Source: an uncultured Collinsella sp. (GTDB taxonomy: Bacteria; Actinomycetota; Coriobacteriia; Coriobacteriales; Coriobacteriaceae). From it: a DNA stretch of 51,912 nt. The position numbers and the translations under genes are program-made. The notes under the pieces are model-generated. The model saw only the letters and a program-made list of their open reading frames with translations, was not told the DNA's origin and made no database searches. Below are positions 48,598-51,912 of the stretch, piece by piece; positions within the stretch are counted from its first letter, which is position 1; the number at the start of each line of letters is the position of its first letter. Location: assembly GCA_900551665.1 (NCBI GenBank), contig URWW01000010.1:1-51912 (forward strand). The letters run 5' to 3'.

Positions 48598-49986
48598 TCA
48601 TGCCTTCCCGTCGTTGTGACGCGCCGATTCCGCGGGGCGAGGCTTTTTGGGCATCTTCACCGTGAGATCGCCTGTTTGCGAACGTGTGACCTTGCGTTCG
48701 GGCGATGCCGACTGCGATGCGGTCGGGCGATACGCGATTCCCGCACGGCGTTTGACGCTGCCCCAATCGCCATGGGCGACGTGGACGGTGTTCTCGAGAC
48801 GGCGGTTCCATCGGTGATAGATGCTTTCCCCGGTCGTAGAGCGCATGCCCATGCACGGAGCGGCGATGACGACGGGGAGCAGGTATTCGACGGAGCGCCA
48901 GATGACCAGGCCTGCAGATAGATGCCAGCCGAACATTCCGCCGAACAGATAGGTGAAGCCCACCTCAGCTCCGCCGGCGCCGCCTGGCAGCGGAATGGCG
49001 TTGACCAGGAGTTCGACCATCGAGCCCGAGGCGAGGCAGATCAGCAGGTCCGCTTCGAGGCCGAACGAGCGAAGTACGAAATAGGGGAGCGCGTACATGC
49101 ATCCGAGTTGGAGCAGCGTGAGGAGCTCGACGACCGGGAGCACGTGCCAGTTGGATGCGGCGGAGCGGAACGCCTGTGAGAAGGAGGTGACCTGCGTGGT
49201 GAGGAAGTCGAGATAGCGCTCGTAGCGTTCATCATTGAGGATGTGCAAGGCATGGCCCAACTTGAGACCGAGGCCGCCGAGCTTTTGGATGGGGCCGGGG
49301 AGCAGGCAAAGGAGAAGGACGCCTCCGACCTGGACGAACATGAAGATCCCGATCCACACGACATCGAGCCCGAGGATCTTGACCTCGGCGAAGGTCGTCA
49401 GGAAATAGTCGCCGCAGAACAGCAGCATGATGGCGGCGAAGATGCCCTCACCCGCCTCATAGAGGGTGAAGCGGACGAATTGCAAGGCAGAGGCATCCGG
49501 CAGGGAAAGCCCCGCACGGGTGAGGCGATAGATTTGGGAGGGGATGACGCCGGCACCGCCGGGGGTGAGGCGCATGAAGAAGACACCGGAGGCTTCGACG
49601 CTCATGAGGTCTCGAAAGCCCACAGGGGAATCATGGTCGACCACGACGATGGCGGCGTATGCGAGGACACCGAAGACGTAGTAGCACAAAAAGCAGACGA
49701 CGCCCGCGATGATCCACTTGGGGTTGACGCCTATGAGTGCACGGACGAAGTCGTCGAGCTGACCGCTCAGGACGAGGTAGGCGGCGTAGGCGATTCCGAG
49801 GAACGCGAGGAAGATGAACGTGGTGCGCACCTGTTTCATGGAGGTGCTGTCGGCTTTGCGGTCCTGGACGGCCGAGGTGTCACCTACGGCGATCTTGGGG
49901 GCACGCCGATCGCGAGCCGGCTCGACGGACCCGGGTGCCCCGGTTGCCGTTGAGCGCTCCTGTTCGCGATCGATGTTCGACGTCAT
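48598..49986 (-). CDS. YbhN/MprF-type flippase-domain membrane protein (LPG_synthase_TM family)
   Basis: This 462-aa polytopic protein has about eight TM helices between residues 50 and 370. The family landmarks are SVEASGVFFMRLTPGGAGVIPSQIYRL (quoted in part: FFMRLTPGGAG) and AIPLPGGAGGAEVGF. The long disordered N-terminus (about 1-48) and basic C-terminus (about 390-462) are cytosolic. Homologues include the flippase half of MprF and UPF0104 proteins thought to move lipids; there is no lysyl-transferase domain here. The ATG at 49986 follows GGAGGCAAGG; a longer frame reaches repeat R2 without homology. Confidence 0.82.
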   Translation of the reverse strand: MTSNIDREQERSTATGAPGSVEPARDRRAPKIAVGDTSAVQDRKADSTSMKQVRTTFIFLAFLGIAYAAYLVLSGQLDDFVRALIGVNPKWIIAGVVCFLCYYVFGVLAYAAIVVVDHDSPVGFRDLMSVEASGVFFMRLTPGGAGVIPSQIYRLTRAGLSLPDASALQFVRFTLYEAGEGIFAAIMLLFCGDYFLTTFAEVKILGLDVVWIGIFMFVQVGGVLLLCLLPGPIQKLGGLGLKLGHALHILNDERYERYLDFLTTQVTSFSQAFRSAASNWHVLPVVELLTLLQLGCMYALPYFVLRSFGLEADLLICLASGSMVELLVNAIPLPGGAGGAEVGFTYLFGGMFGWHLSAGLVIWRSVEYLLPVVIAAPCMGMRSTTGESIYHRWNRRLENTVHVAHGDWGSVKRRAGIAYRPTASQSASPERKVTRSQTGDLTVKMPKKPRPAESARHNDGKA

Positions 49987-50361
49987 GCCTTGCCTCCATG
50001 GTGCATCGTGCGCCGCGTCGTCGCGGCCGTGTACACAGTGTACCCGTCTGCCGTCGCGCGGCCCCGGGCTTGTTCCGATGCACAAGATGGCTACGCGCAG
50101 CCGTCCCAATTGGGGACAGGTACAAATTGAGACATGAAGCTACACGACAGTTGTCAACAACGTGTCAACCAACGTCTACCTGGGGAAATGAGCCATAAGA
50201 GGGAGATGGTGAGCGATGTTGGGAGGAGTCGAGCGCCGGTCACACCAAAAGGTATCGGGGTGTGACATATCTGTCATATGCGTGGGCGGTGCTCTGCGCG
50301 GGTGCCGAGATTGACATGTGCGCGAGATCGGGCGCGGTGTGCGCATCCGCGCGACGCGGGG
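49987..50361. other. Intergenic region upstream of the flippase gene
   Basis: No gene is supported. It contains repeat R2 (50103-50133), an inverted repeat GTCACACC / GGTGTGAC (50239-50246 with 50259-50266), and TGACA-TATC-TGTCA (50263-50276) overlapping it. Neither has a T-tract, so these look like protein-binding or RNA structures rather than a terminator for the ABC genes. Confidence 0.4.
50103..50133. repeat. GGGGAC-core hairpin repeat, copy R2
   Basis: GTCCCAATT, the apex GGGGACAGGTACA, and AATTGAGAC. It is identical to R1 except for one stem base (C for T at position 4 of the left arm, a C-A mismatch) and in the same orientation, 40 kb away. Confidence 0.8.
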
Positions 50362-50988
50362 CTATCGTGTGGCGCGGATGCGCGCTTCGATGAGCCTGAG
50401 GGAGCCATCGAGGGTGAGTGCGAGGGCGGCGCAGCAAATCGTGCCGGCGAGGATCTTGTCGATGTTCATACTGCGCAGGCCGCTTAAGAGGATCATGCCG
50501 AGCCCGCCGGCGTTGATGGTTGCCGCGATGGTTGCGATACCGACGGTGGAGATGCAAGCCAGGCGTGCGCCGGCGATGATGGCGGGAAGGGCGAGGGGCA
50601 GCTGCACCTTAAGCAGCACTTGCGAATCGCTCAGGCCCATGCCGCGTGCAGCTTCGATAGGTGTCGGGCCAACGCCACGAATACCCTCGAGAGCATTGCG
50701 GACGAGCATGAACTGGTTGTATACGACCATGACGATGACGGCGCTGGTGAAGCCCAATCCGGTCAGAGGGATGAGCAGGGCGAACAGTGCGAGACTGGGA
50801 ATGGCATACGCTGCGCCGAGGATTTCCACTACGGCATCGCCGAGCGGTCGGCTCCGTAGACAGGCAACGGTGATGAGTGCGGCGATGGCACAGGAGATGA
50901 GCATGGTCGTGCCCAGCAGCATGAGGTGCTCGGCTGTCGCCTCGAACAGGTCGTCGGCGTGCGTGGCCATGTACGATAGCAGGCCCAT
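50362..50988 (-). CDS. ABC transporter permease, quaternary-amine (OpuBB/ProW-like) type
   Basis: This 208-aa permease with about five or six TM helices and a BPD_transp_1 domain shows AYAIPSLALFALLIPLTG, the EAA-type loop EAARGMGLSDSQVLLKVQLP and GIATIAATINAGGLG. These match the permeases of glycine-betaine/choline/carnitine importers. The ATG at 50988 shares one base with the TGA of the ATPase gene (TGATG), so translation is coupled. The substrate-binding protein and second permease usual in four-gene Opu operons do not follow. Confidence 0.88.
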   Translation of the reverse strand: MGLLSYMATHADDLFEATAEHLMLLGTTMLISCAIAALITVACLRSRPLGDAVVEILGAAYAIPSLALFALLIPLTGLGFTSAVIVMVVYNQFMLVRNALEGIRGVGPTPIEAARGMGLSDSQVLLKVQLPLALPAIIAGARLACISTVGIATIAATINAGGLGMILLSGLRSMNIDKILAGTICCAALALTLDGSLRLIEARIRATR

Positions 50989-51749
50989 CACGCCCTCCTG
51001 CCTTCGGGCGTGTAGCCCTGCGTTTCGAGCAGTTCGCGCACGAAGGGCGTGGCGGGATGTTCGAGAAGCTCTTCGGGGGCGGCGTATTGCTGCACACGGC
51101 CGGCATCGACCACTAGCACCTTGGTGCCGAGCTTGAGGGCCTCGGTGACGTCGTGCGTGACGAAGACGAAGGTCTTTCCGCTGCCGCGGTGGATGCGCAG
51201 GAGTTCGTCTTGGAGTTTGGCGCGGGTGATTGCATCGATGGCGCCGAAGGGTTCGTCGAGCAACATGATCTCGGGCGAGGCGGCCAATGCGCGCACGAGT
51301 CCGACGCGCTGTTGCTGGCCACCGGAGAGCTGCGAGGGATAGCGATCGCGGAAATCGCCTGGATCGAGGTGGACGAGCTCGAGCAGCTCGTCCACGCGAG
51401 CGTCGATACGCTCGCGGTCCCACTTGAGGATCTTGGGAACGCAGGCGATGTTCTCGGCGACGGTCATATGCGGGAACAGTCCCGTCTGCTGGATGACATA
51501 GCCGATGCCCCGGCGCAGCTCGACAGGGTCGACCTGCGAAACATCCTGGCCGTTCACCAGTACGGTTCCTGTGTCGGGATCGTGCAGGCGGTTGATGAGC
51601 TTGATGAACGTGGTTTTGCCGCCGCCGGAGGTGCCGAGCACGCAGACGAGCTCGCCGGGATCGATCGCCAGGTTCACGTGGTCGAGCGCGGGCGATGCCG
51701 CGCCCGGAAAGCGCTTGGTGGCATCTCTGAATTCAACTGCCGGGGTCAT
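50988..51749 (-). CDS. ABC transporter ATP-binding protein, quaternary-amine (OpuBA/ProV-like) type
   Basis: This 253-aa ATPase has Walker A GTSGGGKTTF, Q-loop, signature LSGGQQQRVG, Walker B IMLLDEPFGAID and the H-loop FVTHDVTEALKLG. It matches OpuBA/OpuCA over the ATPase domain but lacks the C-terminal CBS pair that senses ionic strength in OpuCA/OpuA. Osmotic gating through CBS is therefore not expected. The ATG at 51749 follows AAAAGGACGG; a longer frame to 51785 is less likely. The first 163 bp upstream are an AT-richer, apparently non-coding region that ends at the window edge. Confidence 0.9.
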   Translation of the reverse strand: MTPAVEFRDATKRFPGAASPALDHVNLAIDPGELVCVLGTSGGGKTTFIKLINRLHDPDTGTVLVNGQDVSQVDPVELRRGIGYVIQQTGLFPHMTVAENIACVPKILKWDRERIDARVDELLELVHLDPGDFRDRYPSQLSGGQQQRVGLVRALAASPEIMLLDEPFGAIDAITRAKLQDELLRIHRGSGKTFVFVTHDVTEALKLGTKVLVVDAGRVQQYAAPEELLEHPATPFVRELLETQGYTPEGRRA

Positions 51750-51912
51750 AAACCGTCCTTTTCGCTCTTCGAGTCGCGTTGCCATGCTGGAGACTGGTGG
51801 TGAATGAGGTTTTTCGTACTCCTTTGAGATTTTACGAAGTAGAAGTTCGTTTCTTAGTGATAAAACCCCAGTTGAGAAGATACCGAAAATGAAGAGTATT
51901 TCGGAAAACCCG

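Noticed and set aside
1..51912. CRISPR arrays, prophage genes, rRNA genes
   Set aside because: No regularly spaced direct repeats, phage structural genes or rRNA sequence were seen.

Overview
The window is a gene-dense, high-GC (roughly 60-65% by eye) bacterial chromosome segment, most consistent with a gut anaerobe of the Coriobacteriia close to Collinsella. This is inferred from gene content and style: L- and D-type lactate dehydrogenases, a fructose PTS, Rho with a very long disordered N-terminus, CarD, a PflX-like radical SAM protein, the GGGtGRT/NifU-like pair, a BilS-like flavodoxin and Crp/rhodanese sulfur genes. No database search was possible. There is no rRNA operon, CRISPR array, prophage or intact transposon. 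Mobile DNA is limited to one decayed IS256-type remnant and several families of small intergenic palindromes.

Layout. 1-1.1 kb: 3' part of glutamine-dependent NAD synthetase. 1.2-5.5 kb: fructose module, with a divergent RpiR-type regulator, fused PTS EIIBCA and 1-phosphofructokinase separated by a structured 293-nt spacer. 5.6-9.3 kb: aminotransferase, L-lactate dehydrogenase and a DUF2974 hydrolase-like protein. 9.3-12.2 kb (minus): a sulfane-sulfur operon of rhodanese, CoA-disulfide reductase-rhodanese and a cysteine-bearing Crp/Fnr regulator. 12.3-14.5 kb: NdpA-like nucleoid protein and an unrecognised 318-aa protein. 14.6-21 kb: IS256 remnant, a cobalamin riboswitch, and two surface proteins with transcobalamin-like DUF4430 domains; the first is a 1611-aa Ig/DUF4430/beta-propeller protein. 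21.2-27.3 kb (minus): Crr-like EIIA, APC amino-acid antiporter, P1 peptidase, Maf, DJ-1/PfpI protein and a frameshifted RlmD-type methyltransferase. 27.5-29.5 kb: putative 6S RNA, tRNA-Ala, PflX-like radical SAM enzyme and a tail-anchored coiled-coil protein. 29.6-33.6 kb: pncB-proB-proA. 33.6-35 kb (minus): HD-domain protein and CarD. 35.3-39.8 kb: argS and rho. 39.9-42.5 kb: SDR, unknown membrane protein and VanZ. 42.6-42.8 kb: tRNA-His and tRNA-Lys. 43-46.5 kb: FAD oxidoreductase, D-2-hydroxyacid dehydrogenase and flavodoxin. 46.6-48.3 kb (minus): GGGtGRT and NifU-like scaffold. 48.6-51.9 kb (minus): YbhN/MprF-type membrane protein and an ABC ATPase/permease pair of the quaternary-amine type.

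The most notable unit is the B12-riboswitch operon. The riboswitch is followed by a visible two-way pairing choice around the Shine-Dalgarno (SD) sequence, and the start codon sits exactly in the loop of a perfect 7-bp hairpin. The two encoded proteins look like surface corrinoid-binding proteins. Other noteworthy items are a family of intergenic hairpins built around a GGGGAC core whose stems vary compensatorily, a second ~135-140-bp inverted-repeat element in two copies, a nested 121-nt inverted repeat, and a putative 6S RNA next to tRNA-Ala.
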